64,000 nt of DNA from Haematobacter missouriensis. Lineage in GTDB: Bacteria > Pseudomonadota > Alphaproteobacteria > Rhodobacterales > Rhodobacteraceae. The position numbers and the translations under genes were made by a program. The notes beneath the pieces are model-generated. The model ran no database searches, was not told where the DNA came from, and was given only the letters and a program-made list of their open reading frames with translations. The stretch lies in assembly GCF_000740775.1 (NCBI RefSeq), contig NZ_JFGS01000021.1, forward strand, positions 1-64,000. The letters are read 5' to 3'. This document shows positions 48,841-57,647 of the stretch, piece after piece (the first letter of the stretch is position 1; every line of letters starts with the position of its first letter).

Positions 48841-49070
48841 ATAGGCATTGCGCCCAAGGCCCGATGCCGACGACATGTCGTAAAGCGCCGTCAAACCGCC
48901 GAAACAGCCGCCCCCGGACTGAACAGGCAAAGCATCGGCGTCCGGCGGCGGACACGGAATCCCCTGTCCCTGCCCTGATCATCATGGACGATTACCGGCA
49001 AAACGGCGCGACGTCGAGGCCATGACCCGGCCAATGCCGCTGGCACCAACGCCGGGCCAAGGCCGCGGCC

Positions 49071-50150
49071 TCAATCCGCCAGCACATCACCGATGCCAGT
49101 GAAGACACCGCCGACCTGATTGAAGACAAAGGCCCCAGCCAAGCGTACCTCACCGAAAAGGGTGTTTTCAACCACAGCCCCGGCCTCGCCGGAAAGCAGG
49201 CCGACATAGCGGCTGTGGGCGGGATCATCGGTCGGAATATCGGTAATATCCACGATCCGTATTCCGGTCGCGACCGCCAGGCGCTGGACCGCCGGATCAC
49301 GCACATCGACAAGCCCAAGCCGTATCCGACGTGCCGAAAGCCGCGACGACAGTTTCAGCGCCAGATCGTCCGAGGAGACGAGCACCGTGATGGGATGCTT
49401 CATCGGCCCAAGGCTGACCATCTGGGCGCGGAAAAGATCGATATCAATATCCGGGGCGGCAAGGATGACCTCGATCCGGTCCAGCACATCGTCCCGCCCG
49501 GCAAGACGCAGTTGCACCAGCGTCTCCATCGTCAGCCGCGCGCCCATGCTGTGAGCCAGCACCGGCACCGCGTCGGAAGCGGACCGACCCTTTGTCAAAA
49601 GCCGCAGCAGATCGGCAAGCGCCGCGCGGGAAAAGTAAGACGCGTCACGATCAGCCAGATAGGCGCCCGGATAGCCTGCCGAGGGCCATGTAAAAAGGAC
49701 GGGCTTTTCCTCGATATGCGCATCGACCGAAAGCTGCGCGGTACGGAACAAGGCCTCATGAAAGCGGGTGTTGAAGCCGTGGACATAAAGCCCGACCCCC
49801 TCGCGCGAGAGACGCTTTGCAAAGGCGTCACGGCTAAGCGTCTGCCGGCTGCGCATCACGAAATTCCGGTCGGCGCTGCTGCCATTGCGATCCGGCCATT
49901 CAATCTTTCCCGGCCGATGGCCAGGCGGCACCGAGACCTCGTATTCCAGCCAGCTTGGCCGGATGGAGCGAGAGTCGCCAAAGGCCCCCGGCAGATTTGC
50001 CTCGGGCGCGCGGGTGGTCATGGTCAGCACCCGGACAAGGCGGGCGCCCTCGGGCAGGGCACCGGCATCGGGGGCCAGAACTTCCGGCCCCGGACGCGCA
50101 GCGCAGCCTGCAAGCGCAAGCGTCAGGATCAGAAGCAGGCGGCCCAACAT
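49071..50150 (-). CDS. Alpha/beta-hydrolase lipoprotein (DUF900 type)
   Basis: 359 residues. Lipoprotein signal LLLILTLALAGCAARPG with lipobox Cys16. The DUF900 hydrolase core shows VGLYVHGFNTRFHEALFRTA, VLFTWPSAG and the nucleophile elbow LAHSMGAR. Acts at the cell envelope, substrate unknown. It lies six bases after the ABC permease gene, so it is the last gene of the exporter operon. Possibly it processes lipid or an exported ester. Confidence 0.85.
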   Translation of the reverse strand: MLGRLLLILTLALAGCAARPGPEVLAPDAGALPEGARLVRVLTMTTRAPEANLPGAFGDSRSIRPSWLEYEVSVPPGHRPGKIEWPDRNGSSADRNFVMRSRQTLSRDAFAKRLSREGVGLYVHGFNTRFHEALFRTAQLSVDAHIEEKPVLFTWPSAGYPGAYLADRDASYFSRAALADLLRLLTKGRSASDAVPVLAHSMGARLTMETLVQLRLAGRDDVLDRIEVILAAPDIDIDLFRAQMVSLGPMKHPITVLVSSDDLALKLSSRLSARRIRLGLVDVRDPAVQRLAVATGIRIVDITDIPTDDPAHSRYVGLLSGEAGAVVENTLFGEVRLAGAFVFNQVGGVFTGIGDVLAD

Positions 50151-50155
50151 ATGCC

Positions 50156-51268
50156 TTACCGCAGGAATTTCTTGAATCGTATCAGTGCCACCCAGAACAG
50201 CGCCACCCCGATCGCCGCCAGCGCCGCGAACTGGGGCCAGACCACGTCAAGCCCCGCACCTCGGAACAAGATGCCCTGCGAGAGGATGATGAAATGCGTG
50301 TTGGGGGCTGCAAGCATGATGGTCTGGATGATCTCTGGCATGGATTCCCGCGGCGTCATCGCGCCTGACAGCACCTGCAGCGGCAAAAGCGCCATCATCA
50401 GCAAAAGCGCGAATTGCGGCATCGACCCGGCGATGGTGGCAAGGAAAATTCCAAGCCCCGTCATGGCGAAAACCATCAGCACCGCGCCCGCAAGAAACAG
50501 CACGACCGAGCCCTGCACCGGAACCGCCATCAGCGCCTGCACCACAACACTTAGCGAAAAGATCGACCCCAGCAGCACCACCAGCCCCATCGACCAGATC
50601 TTGGAAAACATGATCTCGGTCGTGGTGACGGGCATGACCAGCAGGTGCTCGACCGTGCCATGTTCCTTTTCGCGGATCAGCGCCGCGCCGGTCAGCACCA
50701 GCGACAGCATGGTGATCGACCGGATCACGGCGGAAATCGCGCCGAACCACTTCGGATCCAGCGAGGGATTATACCGCGCGCGGAGCGCCAGATCGACCGG
50801 CAGCGCGGTCTCGGCCCGGTAGCCCGCCACATATTCCGAAACCTCGGAGGACACGATCTGCTGGATATAGCCGCCGCCGGTGAAGGCCTGGCTCATCCTT
50901 GTCGCGTCGATATTCAGCTGGATCGCCGGGTTTTTTCCGGCCAGCACATCGCGCGCGAAATCCGGTGGGATGTTCAGCGCAAAAGTATCCAGCCCCTGAT
51001 CCATCCGCCGATCCATCTCGGCCGTCGTGGTCATCTGCGGCTCGACAAAATAGGGCGGATAAAAGGCCGAGGTGATGCGGGCGGAGAGATGCGACTGATC
51101 CTCATCCACGATCGAGATCGCGGCATTCGTCAGCGCCTCGGGCGAGACGTTCGCAGAGGTCCAGATCGAGAGCGAAAAGGAATAGACGATCAGCACCAGC
51201 ATCACCGGATCGCGCCAGAGCCCGCGCAATTCCTTGACGCCCAGATTGAAGGTGTTGCGCAGGTTCAT
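50156..51268 (-). CDS. ABC-2 type export permease
   Basis: 370-residue permease of the YhhJ/YbhR group. One N-terminal membrane anchor (VMLVLIVYSFSLSIW), a large periplasmic part (~residues 40-170) and five C-terminal segments, including the ABC-2 signature IREKEHGTVEHLLVMPVTT. Works with the upstream fused ATPase-permease and the HlyD adaptor. The usual role of such sets is export of drugs or small envelope components; the substrate here is unknown. Confidence 0.9.
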   Translation of the reverse strand: MNLRNTFNLGVKELRGLWRDPVMLVLIVYSFSLSIWTSANVSPEALTNAAISIVDEDQSHLSARITSAFYPPYFVEPQMTTTAEMDRRMDQGLDTFALNIPPDFARDVLAGKNPAIQLNIDATRMSQAFTGGGYIQQIVSSEVSEYVAGYRAETALPVDLALRARYNPSLDPKWFGAISAVIRSITMLSLVLTGAALIREKEHGTVEHLLVMPVTTTEIMFSKIWSMGLVVLLGSIFSLSVVVQALMAVPVQGSVVLFLAGAVLMVFAMTGLGIFLATIAGSMPQFALLLMMALLPLQVLSGAMTPRESMPEIIQTIMLAAPNTHFIILSQGILFRGAGLDVVWPQFAALAAIGVALFWVALIRFKKFLR

Positions 51269-51275
51269 CCGCCCC

Positions 51276-54014
51276 TCACTTCGCCTGTTTTTCCAGGAAG
51301 GCCGCCGCCAGCCCGATAATCACCGGAATGGCGATGCCCATGGCCAGCATCGGCCCGGCCAGTTCCGCCATTCCGAAGGCCTTGGAGAAAGCCCCCCGCG
51401 CGGCGGTGATAAACCAGGTCGAGGGGTAGATCTCGCCCAGAACCCGGCCAAAACCCGACAGCGAAGAGACCGGGTAGATCAAACCCGAATAGCTGACCGC
51501 CGGGATCATCGTCAGCATGGCGGTCGCGAACAGCGCCGCGACCTGACTTGCGATGAAGACCGACACCAGAAAACCAAGCGCCGTGGTCGCGGTGACATAG
51601 ATCAGCGCCGAAAGGGTAAAGCCCAGAAAACTGCCGTTGAAGGGCACTGCGAAGAATGTGACCGCCATGGCCATCATCAGGAAGAAATTCAGCATGGCCA
51701 GCGCGATATAGGGCAGCTGTTTGCCAAGCAGAAATTCCAGCCGCGTCACCGGCGTGACGTAGAAATTGATGATCGAGCCCAGTTCGCGTTCACGCGCGAC
51801 CGAAAGCGTGGTCAGGATCGCCGGGATCATCAGCAAAAGCAGCGGGATGATCGCCGGGACCATCGCATTCAGGCTGCGCACGTCGGGGTTGTAGCGGTAT
51901 CGGGTCACCAGTTCGAAACTGCCGCCGCTCGCCTTGTCACCGTAAAGCTGACGCGCCTGACGTGTGATCCAGTCGGCATGCATGCCCTGCACATAGCCCT
52001 GCACCGTATTGGCGCGGCTGGGGTTGGCGCCGTCGAACCAGGCCCCGACCTGCACATCCCTGCCTGCCGCGATATCGGCGGCAAAGCCGGGCGGGATCTC
52101 GATCGCCAGCGCCAGCTCGCCCGAGCGCATTCTTGCGTCGATCTCGTCGTAACTTGTCAGGGCCGGCTGTTCGATGAAATAGCGCGATCCCGCAATATCG
52201 GCGATATAATTGCGGCTGGTGGTGGTCTGGTCGCGGTCAAGGGCGGCGAAGGTCAGATCCTCGACATCCATGTTGATGCCCAGCCCCACCACGATCATCA
52301 GAAGAAGGCTGCCGACCAACGCCATGGTCAGCCGGATCGGATCGCGCTGCAATTGCAGGCTTTCCAGCTGCGAATAGCTAAGCAGTCGCCGCAGGCTGAA
52401 GCCGGATTGCTGCGCGTGATGGGTCACCCCGGCTGCGGGGGCCTCGGGCGCGGCCTCGGGCGCAGCGGCGGGGGCGGGTGCCGTCTCGCCAATCGCCTCT
52501 TCAAGATAGGCGATGAACGCGTCTTCCAGCGTGGCGCAACCTTTGGCTTTCGTGATCCCCTCGGCGGTGTCCGAGACCAGCACCTTGCCCGCATGCATCA
52601 GGCTGATGCGGTCGCACCATTCCGCCTCGTTCATGAAATGGGTCGAGACAAAGATCGTCACGCCATCCTTGCGCGATAGTTCCGCCAGAATGCGCCAGAA
52701 GCCGTTGCGCGCCACCGGGTCCACCCCCGAGGTCGGCTCGTCAAGGATCAGGATCTCGGGCGCATGGATCATCGCCACCGCCAGCGAAAGCCGCTGGCGG
52801 ATACCCAGCGGCAACGCCTCGGGCAGGCTGTCGGTCACGTCGCCCAGATCGAACCGGGCGATCATCTCGTCAACCCTGGCGGGGATCTTCTCGGCCGCCA
52901 TATCGAAAAGCCGCGCGTGCAGATCAAGGTTCTGACGCACCGTCAGCTCGGAATAGAGCGAGAAGGCCTGCGACATGAACCCGACCCGGCGGCGCACCGA
53001 CAGATCGCTTGCATCGACCTCATGGCCGAAAAGCTTTGCCCGGCCCTCACTCGGCTCCAGAAGCCCGGTGAGCATCTTCATCGTCGTCGTCTTGCCGCAG
53101 CCGTTCGAACCCAGAAAGCCGAAAATCTCACCCCTGGGGATGCGGAAGGAAACATTGTCGACCGCCACGAAATCGCCAAAGCGCTGCGTCAGCCCCTCGG
53201 CCTCGATGGCGATATCGCTGTCATCGGTGGTCCGCGGCGGGATCACCACGGCACTGTCTTCGCCCCGGTCTTCTTCGGGCAAAAGCGCGATGAAGGCTGC
53301 ATCAAGCGTGTCGGCCCCGGTCCGCGACAGCAGATCGCTGGTGGTGCCGGTGGCCAGCACCCGGCCCGCATTCATCGCAACCAGCCAGTCGAAGCGCGCG
53401 GCCTCTTCCATATAGGCGGTGGCGGTGATCACGCTCATCCCCGGCCGTGTCGCGCGGATGCGGTCGATCAGATCCCAGAACTGGCGGCGCGACAGCGGAT
53501 CGACGCCGGTGGTCGGCTCGTCAAGAATCAGGAAATCGGGATCATGGATCAGCGCGCAGCACAGACCCAGCTTTTGCTTCATGCCGCCCGACAGCTTTGA
53601 CGCCGGGCGCGACCGGAACGGCGTCATGCCGGTCGCAGCCAGCAGATCGGTGATCCGCCGCTCGCGTTCGGCCTTGTCATGACCGAAAAGCGAGCCGAAG
53701 AAATCAAGGTTCTCTTCGACCGAAAGCGTCGGGTAGAGGTTCTTGCCCAGACCCTGCGGCATATAGGCGGTGCGGGGGCAGACGCGGTTGCGATGCGCCA
53801 CATCGCGCATATCGCCGCCCAGAACCTCGACCTTGCCCTGCTGGATCACACGTGCCCCGGCCAGCAGCGACAGAAGGCTGGACTTTCCGACCCCGTCTGG
53901 CCCGATCAGCCCGACCATGCGCCCCTCAGGGATCTCCAGCGTCACATTGTCAAGCGCCGTGACCTTGCCATAGCGCAGCGTCAGGCCGGAGACCCCGGCA
54001 ACTGAGCCGGTCAT
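51276..54014 (-). CDS. RbbA-like fused ABC transporter (two ATPases plus permease)
   Basis: 912 residues in three blocks. ATPase 1 (residues ~5-240) has Walker [12 protein letters not shown], signature [20 protein letters not shown] and Walker [12 protein letters not shown]. ATPase 2 (~270-500) has Walker [13 protein letters not shown] and Walker [13 protein letters not shown]; its signature is degenerate ([11 protein letters not shown]). The ABC-2 permease (~550-912) starts at [20 protein letters not shown]. The layout matches RbbA/YhiH proteins. It overlaps the adaptor gene by four bases and lies seven bases before the permease gene. Confidence 0.92.
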   Translation of the reverse strand: MTGSVAGVSGLTLRYGKVTALDNVTLEIPEGRMVGLIGPDGVGKSSLLSLLAGARVIQQGKVEVLGGDMRDVAHRNRVCPRTAYMPQGLGKNLYPTLSVEENLDFFGSLFGHDKAERERRITDLLAATGMTPFRSRPASKLSGGMKQKLGLCCALIHDPDFLILDEPTTGVDPLSRRQFWDLIDRIRATRPGMSVITATAYMEEAARFDWLVAMNAGRVLATGTTSDLLSRTGADTLDAAFIALLPEEDRGEDSAVVIPPRTTDDSDIAIEAEGLTQRFGDFVAVDNVSFRIPRGEIFGFLGSNGCGKTTTMKMLTGLLEPSEGRAKLFGHEVDASDLSVRRRVGFMSQAFSLYSELTVRQNLDLHARLFDMAAEKIPARVDEMIARFDLGDVTDSLPEALPLGIRQRLSLAVAMIHAPEILILDEPTSGVDPVARNGFWRILAELSRKDGVTIFVSTHFMNEAEWCDRISLMHAGKVLVSDTAEGITKAKGCATLEDAFIAYLEEAIGETAPAPAAAPEAAPEAPAAGVTHHAQQSGFSLRRLLSYSQLESLQLQRDPIRLTMALVGSLLLMIVVGLGINMDVEDLTFAALDRDQTTTSRNYIADIAGSRYFIEQPALTSYDEIDARMRSGELALAIEIPPGFAADIAAGRDVQVGAWFDGANPSRANTVQGYVQGMHADWITRQARQLYGDKASGGSFELVTRYRYNPDVRSLNAMVPAIIPLLLLMIPAILTTLSVARERELGSIINFYVTPVTRLEFLLGKQLPYIALAMLNFFLMMAMAVTFFAVPFNGSFLGFTLSALIYVTATTALGFLVSVFIASQVAALFATAMLTMIPAVSYSGLIYPVSSLSGFGRVLGEIYPSTWFITAARGAFSKAFGMAELAGPMLAMGIAIPVIIGLAAAFLEKQAK

Positions 54015-55078
54015 TTCACGACATTGGAAAGAAAGTCAGGCCAGGCGGCATCCGGATCAAGCCGCAGATAGGCCATGCCCGGCAGGCCGGTTTTGACATA
54101 TTCGATATGCCGCGACAGCAGCTCGGGGTCGATGCGGGCACGGACGCGGAACATCAGCTTTTCGCGCTCATCGGCGGTCTCGACCGTCTTTGGCGTGAAC
54201 TGCGCCACATCGGCAACATAGGAAACCGTGGCCGGGATCACGAATTCCCGCGCCGCATCCATGACAAGGCGCACCTCTGATCCGACCTGCACCCGGCCGA
54301 CCTGCGATGTCGGCAGAAAAACCGTCATATAGACATCGCCCAGATCGACAAGGCTGAGGATCCGCCCGCCAGAGCCGACAATCTCGCCCTCTTGTGCGAT
54401 GCGATACTGGATCCGGCCCGTGCGCGGCGCTTTCAGCGTGGCGTCGTCCAGAGAGGCCTGGATCGCATCAATCGACGCCTTTGCCGCCTCGACGGCCGCA
54501 CTTGCATCGACCACCTGCGCCTGCGCGCTGCTGACCCCCGCCAGCGCTGCCGCATGGCTGGCTTCGGCCGAGGCCACACCGGCGCGGGCCTGGGCGTCCC
54601 GGGCGCGGTCATCATCCAGCACCTGCTGCGAGATCGCACTGGTCTTTGCAAGCTGCTCAGAGCGTTCAAGCCTGCGCGACGCGGCATCGGCAACCGAGCC
54701 TGCCTGATCAACCGCGGCCCGGGCCGCGCGCTCTTGTGCCTCGGCCTGAGCGACCAGCGCCCTTGCTGTCTCGACGCCGATTTCGGCGCGGGCAAGCTGC
54801 GCTTCGGCCTGACGTTTTTGTGCGTTCAGCTGCACCACGTCCATCTGCACCAGCACATCGCCTGCGCTGACCATGTCACCTTCGGCAGCGGTGATTTCGG
54901 CGATTCGGCCGCCGGTGAGCGCCGCGATATCCACCTCGGTCGCCTCGATCCGGCCATTGGCGCTGGCAAAACCCGCCGGCAGACCGGCGGGTTGCAGCCG
55001 GTCCCAGGCCAGCCAGCCAAGCACGGCGACAACGGCCAGGCCGCCCAGAATAATGGTGTTTCTGCCGGGCTTTGCCAT
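54011..55078 (-). CDS. HlyD-family periplasmic adaptor of the ABC exporter
   Basis: 355 residues (YhiI/YbhG type). One N-terminal membrane segment ([17 protein letters not shown]), a biotinyl-lipoyl half motif ([20 protein letters not shown]), a long Ala/Gln-rich coiled-coil (~100-215), the second half ([20 protein letters not shown]) and a beta-barrel. ATG 55078 has AGAGGCAG upstream. First gene of the exporter operon, divergent from the TetR gene across a 211-bp spacer. Confidence 0.92.
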   Translation of the reverse strand: MAKPGRNTIILGGLAVVAVLGWLAWDRLQPAGLPAGFASANGRIEATEVDIAALTGGRIAEITAAEGDMVSAGDVLVQMDVVQLNAQKRQAEAQLARAEIGVETARALVAQAEAQERAARAAVDQAGSVADAASRRLERSEQLAKTSAISQQVLDDDRARDAQARAGVASAEASHAAALAGVSSAQAQVVDASAAVEAAKASIDAIQASLDDATLKAPRTGRIQYRIAQEGEIVGSGGRILSLVDLGDVYMTVFLPTSQVGRVQVGSEVRLVMDAAREFVIPATVSYVADVAQFTPKTVETADEREKLMFRVRARIDPELLSRHIEYVKTGLPGMAYLRLDPDAAWPDFLSNVVK

Positions 55079-55153
55079 GATCTGCCTCTGATTGCTGTGC
55101 TGATGGATGCTTCGCGCATGTCCCGATGCGGTCTTCGCCCTACGCTCCCCTGT

Positions 55154-55185
55154 TGTCAACGCTCGATGACAGGGTAAAAACCTGT
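55154..55185. promoter_or_regulatory. Overlapping dyads in the tetR-hlyD spacer
   Basis: TGTCA-N8-TGACA (55154-55171) and ACAGG-N7-CCTGT (55169-55185). Likely operator for the TetR-type regulator that controls the divergent exporter operon. Confidence 0.45.
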
Positions 55186-55289
55186 ATTGTCGCGCAAAAG
55201 CGGCTGCTGGTTGTTTGCTGTTGAAAAACCAGCTAAACAACACGACCCGGTCTGGGCTGCACCTTGCCGCACCTCTGCTCCGGGGCAGC

Positions 55290-55844
55290 ATGTTCAGTTT
55301 CTTCGCGTCGAAGCCACCGGACGAACACAAGCCACCCATGCCAAGGACGCTCAACTCAGCCAACTCGACCGACCGCATGCCGGGGCAGGCAACCGGGAAA
55401 GAACGCATTCTTGCATCGGCGATGCTGCTTTTCGCGCGGATGCCCTATTCCGACACCAGCCTGCGCGACATCGCCGCCGCGGCTGGGGTCGATGTGGCCT
55501 ATGTCCATCGCGCCTTCGGGTCGAAGGCCGAGATATTCCGTCAGGCCTTGCTGGCGCTTGCGCCCCTCGATGACATCGCCGCAGGGGACCCCGATGGCGC
55601 GACCATGATCAACCGGATCTGCGATCTGGCCTTCCTGCGTGATCCGCGCAAGGTAGAAGATGTCAGGCCGCTTCATTTACTGACACAGTCCAGCCTCTGC
55701 AGCGAGGCGCGGGCGATCATTGCGCAATTCTTTGGCACGTCACTAGCCCTGCCTCTTTGCTGCGGCAATCCTCCGGCCCTTCGGCAAGGCGATCGTCTGT
55801 CTTGCTGTCTGCGCACTGCAACGGCGCTCGGCCGTGGCCACTGA
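55290..55844 (+). CDS. TetR-family regulator, C-terminal end abnormal
   Basis: The DNA-binding domain is clear: KERILASAMLLFARMPYSDT, SLRDIAAAAGVDVAYVHRAF and GSKAEIFRQALLAL. It is divergent from the HlyD/ABC exporter operon, which it probably represses. The ligand half is short. From about 55745 the frame gives a Cys/Arg-rich tail (PLCCGNPPALRQGDRLSCC) unlike the family, while another frame gives a better hydrophobic run (AAAILRPFGKAIV). So a frameshift or recombination junction is likely. The total of 184 residues is short for this type. Start could also be the ATG at 55338. Confidence 0.7.
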   Translation: MFSFFASKPPDEHKPPMPRTLNSANSTDRMPGQATGKERILASAMLLFARMPYSDTSLRDIAAAAGVDVAYVHRAFGSKAEIFRQALLALAPLDDIAAGDPDGATMINRICDLAFLRDPRKVEDVRPLHLLTQSSLCSEARAIIAQFFGTSLALPLCCGNPPALRQGDRLSCCLRTATALGRGH

Positions 55845-55999
55845 TCGGGCACCGGGCTCACCACGCACCCCACATCATACCGATTTCTACATTCTTCTCC
55901 AGCATGATGGCTTTTCGACATCCGTGATTGATTTTCTGCCGGATGTTCGTATAACGATTTTCGACGCGGACACATGATTTACGGCCATAATCCGCGCAG

Positions 56000-57562
56000 A
56001 TGAGGCCTTTTCGACGCATGAGACCCGAGAGCCTGACGCCCTCCTTCTTCCAGGATGAGCCCCTTCCCGAGGGCACCAGCCTCGCAGGTTGGGCAGGGCT
56101 GGTCTCCGCGTTCGGCATTCCTGCGCCGGTGCGCAACCCTACCTGCATTTCGGAGCGACATGTGCGCGGCAACGTCCGCGCGGATGGGATCTGGCAGGTC
56201 TATGACAAGCGATACCTGCCGGATGCAACGCTGGAGGGCCATCTCGGCTTTGCCCTGCGGCACGAGAGCATCGACCTCCTGATCCTCAAGCGCGTATTTG
56301 ATGCCGTTCCGCAACAGGACATCGAAGCGATCGTCCGCGCCACACCGACCGGCGCCTTCTCCCGGCGGCTGTGGTTCTTCTTCGAGACCCTGACGGGACG
56401 CATGCTCGATCTCGACGATGCGCCAACCGTCACGGCGGTCCCGGCTCTGGACCCCACCCAATACTTCACCGGCAAGGAGCGCTTCTCACAGCGCCACCGC
56501 GTCCGGGACAATCTGCTTGGCACCGGCGCCCTCTGCCCGATGATCCGGCGCACAGAGAAGCTCAAAGCACTGATAGGGCTCGACCTGGCCGCGCGGGCCA
56601 AGGAGACCATCGGCAAGACGGGCGGCCATGTCGTGGCGCGCGCGGCGAGCTTCATGCTGCTGGCCGACAGCCGCGCGAGCTTCGAGATCGAAGGCGAGCG
56701 CCCGCCCGTCAACCGCCTCGAACGCTGGGGACGCGCAGTGCTCGAGGCCGGCAAACGCCCCCTCAATCAGACCGAGATCTACCGTCTGCACCGCATCCTG
56801 ATCGGCGACGATCGCCTGACCCCGATCGGCTATCGCGAAGACGGAGTCTTTCTGGGCGAACGGGACCACAGCAACGACCCCTTGCCCGAGTTCATCGGCG
56901 CGCGACCCGAGGATGTTCCCGCCCTCATGACGGCGCTGAACGACTGCAACAACCGGCTACGGCTGACAGATGCCGAAGAGGTCGATCCCGTCCTGCAGGC
57001 CGCCATCATCGCCTTCGGCTTCGTCTATATCCACCCGCTGGCGGACGGGAACGGTCGCCTGCACCGCTGCCTGATCCATCACGTTCTCGCCGAGCGGAAG
57101 TTCACCCCACCCGGGATGGTCTTCCCGGTCTCGTCCGTGATGCTCGACCGCATCGACGATTACAGGGCTGTTCTGCAAGGGCACTCCGCCCCGCTGATGG
57201 AGCACATCGCGTGGCGTGCAACGCCCACCGGCAATGTCGAGGTGCTGAACGACACGGCCGATCTCTATCGCTTCTACGACTGCACGGCGGAGGCCGAATT
57301 CCTTTACGACTGCGTGCGCAAGACCATCGAGGAGGACCTGCCGCGCGAGATCACCTATCTCAAGCGTCACGATGCGGCGATGCGCGGCATCATGAACCGC
57401 ATCGAGATGCCGGACGCTCTGGCACGGCAGGTGATCCTGTTCGTCACCCAGAATGAAGGGCGCTTCCCGAAGCGCAGGCGCGACCGCGACCCCTTCGTCA
57501 AACTCACCGATGCCGAGATCGCCGATCTGGAGGAGATTGTAACGACGGCGTTCTCGAACTGA
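56000..57562 (+). CDS. Fic-domain protein with built-in inhibitory helix
   Basis: 520 residues. The Fic motif is complete, HPLADGNGRLHR near residue 345, so AMP transfer (or a related modification) to a target protein is expected. An upstream inhibitory motif (S/T)xxxE(G/N) is present as SFEIEG near residue 226, which makes this a class II Fic whose activity is held back by its own N-terminal helix. The C-terminal ~100 residues are helical, possibly winged-helix. It precedes mcrBC by 85 bp on the same strand, so it may be part of the defence cluster. Confidence 0.9.
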   Translation: MRPFRRMRPESLTPSFFQDEPLPEGTSLAGWAGLVSAFGIPAPVRNPTCISERHVRGNVRADGIWQVYDKRYLPDATLEGHLGFALRHESIDLLILKRVFDAVPQQDIEAIVRATPTGAFSRRLWFFFETLTGRMLDLDDAPTVTAVPALDPTQYFTGKERFSQRHRVRDNLLGTGALCPMIRRTEKLKALIGLDLAARAKETIGKTGGHVVARAASFMLLADSRASFEIEGERPPVNRLERWGRAVLEAGKRPLNQTEIYRLHRILIGDDRLTPIGYREDGVFLGERDHSNDPLPEFIGARPEDVPALMTALNDCNNRLRLTDAEEVDPVLQAAIIAFGFVYIHPLADGNGRLHRCLIHHVLAERKFTPPGMVFPVSSVMLDRIDDYRAVLQGHSAPLMEHIAWRATPTGNVEVLNDTADLYRFYDCTAEAEFLYDCVRKTIEEDLPREITYLKRHDAAMRGIMNRIEMPDALARQVILFVTQNEGRFPKRRRDRDPFVKLTDAEIADLEEIVTTAFSN

Positions 57563-57647
57563 ATTCAACCCGCACCCCGCACGGTACTCTACCTAAAGAC
57601 GCGCAAACATCCGATTTGACGGCCCTCGAAAGCACAGGACAGCAGTA

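Larger units (their letters stand above)
48753..49070. other. 318-bp spacer before phaC
   Basis: The part next to phaC (48753-48845) is AT-richer and packed with dyads, listed separately. From 48846 to 49070 I see no gene, no clear hairpin and no promoter. It separates the phaC operon from the end of the exporter operon, both on the minus strand. Confidence 0.6.

Noticed and set aside
49215-50822. Very long open frames opposite the exporter genes, and similar ones opposite fabI, ackA, pta, rbbA and bioB
   Set aside because: These are GC-driven shadow frames with no family resemblance and no ribosome sites; the minus-strand genes match known families.
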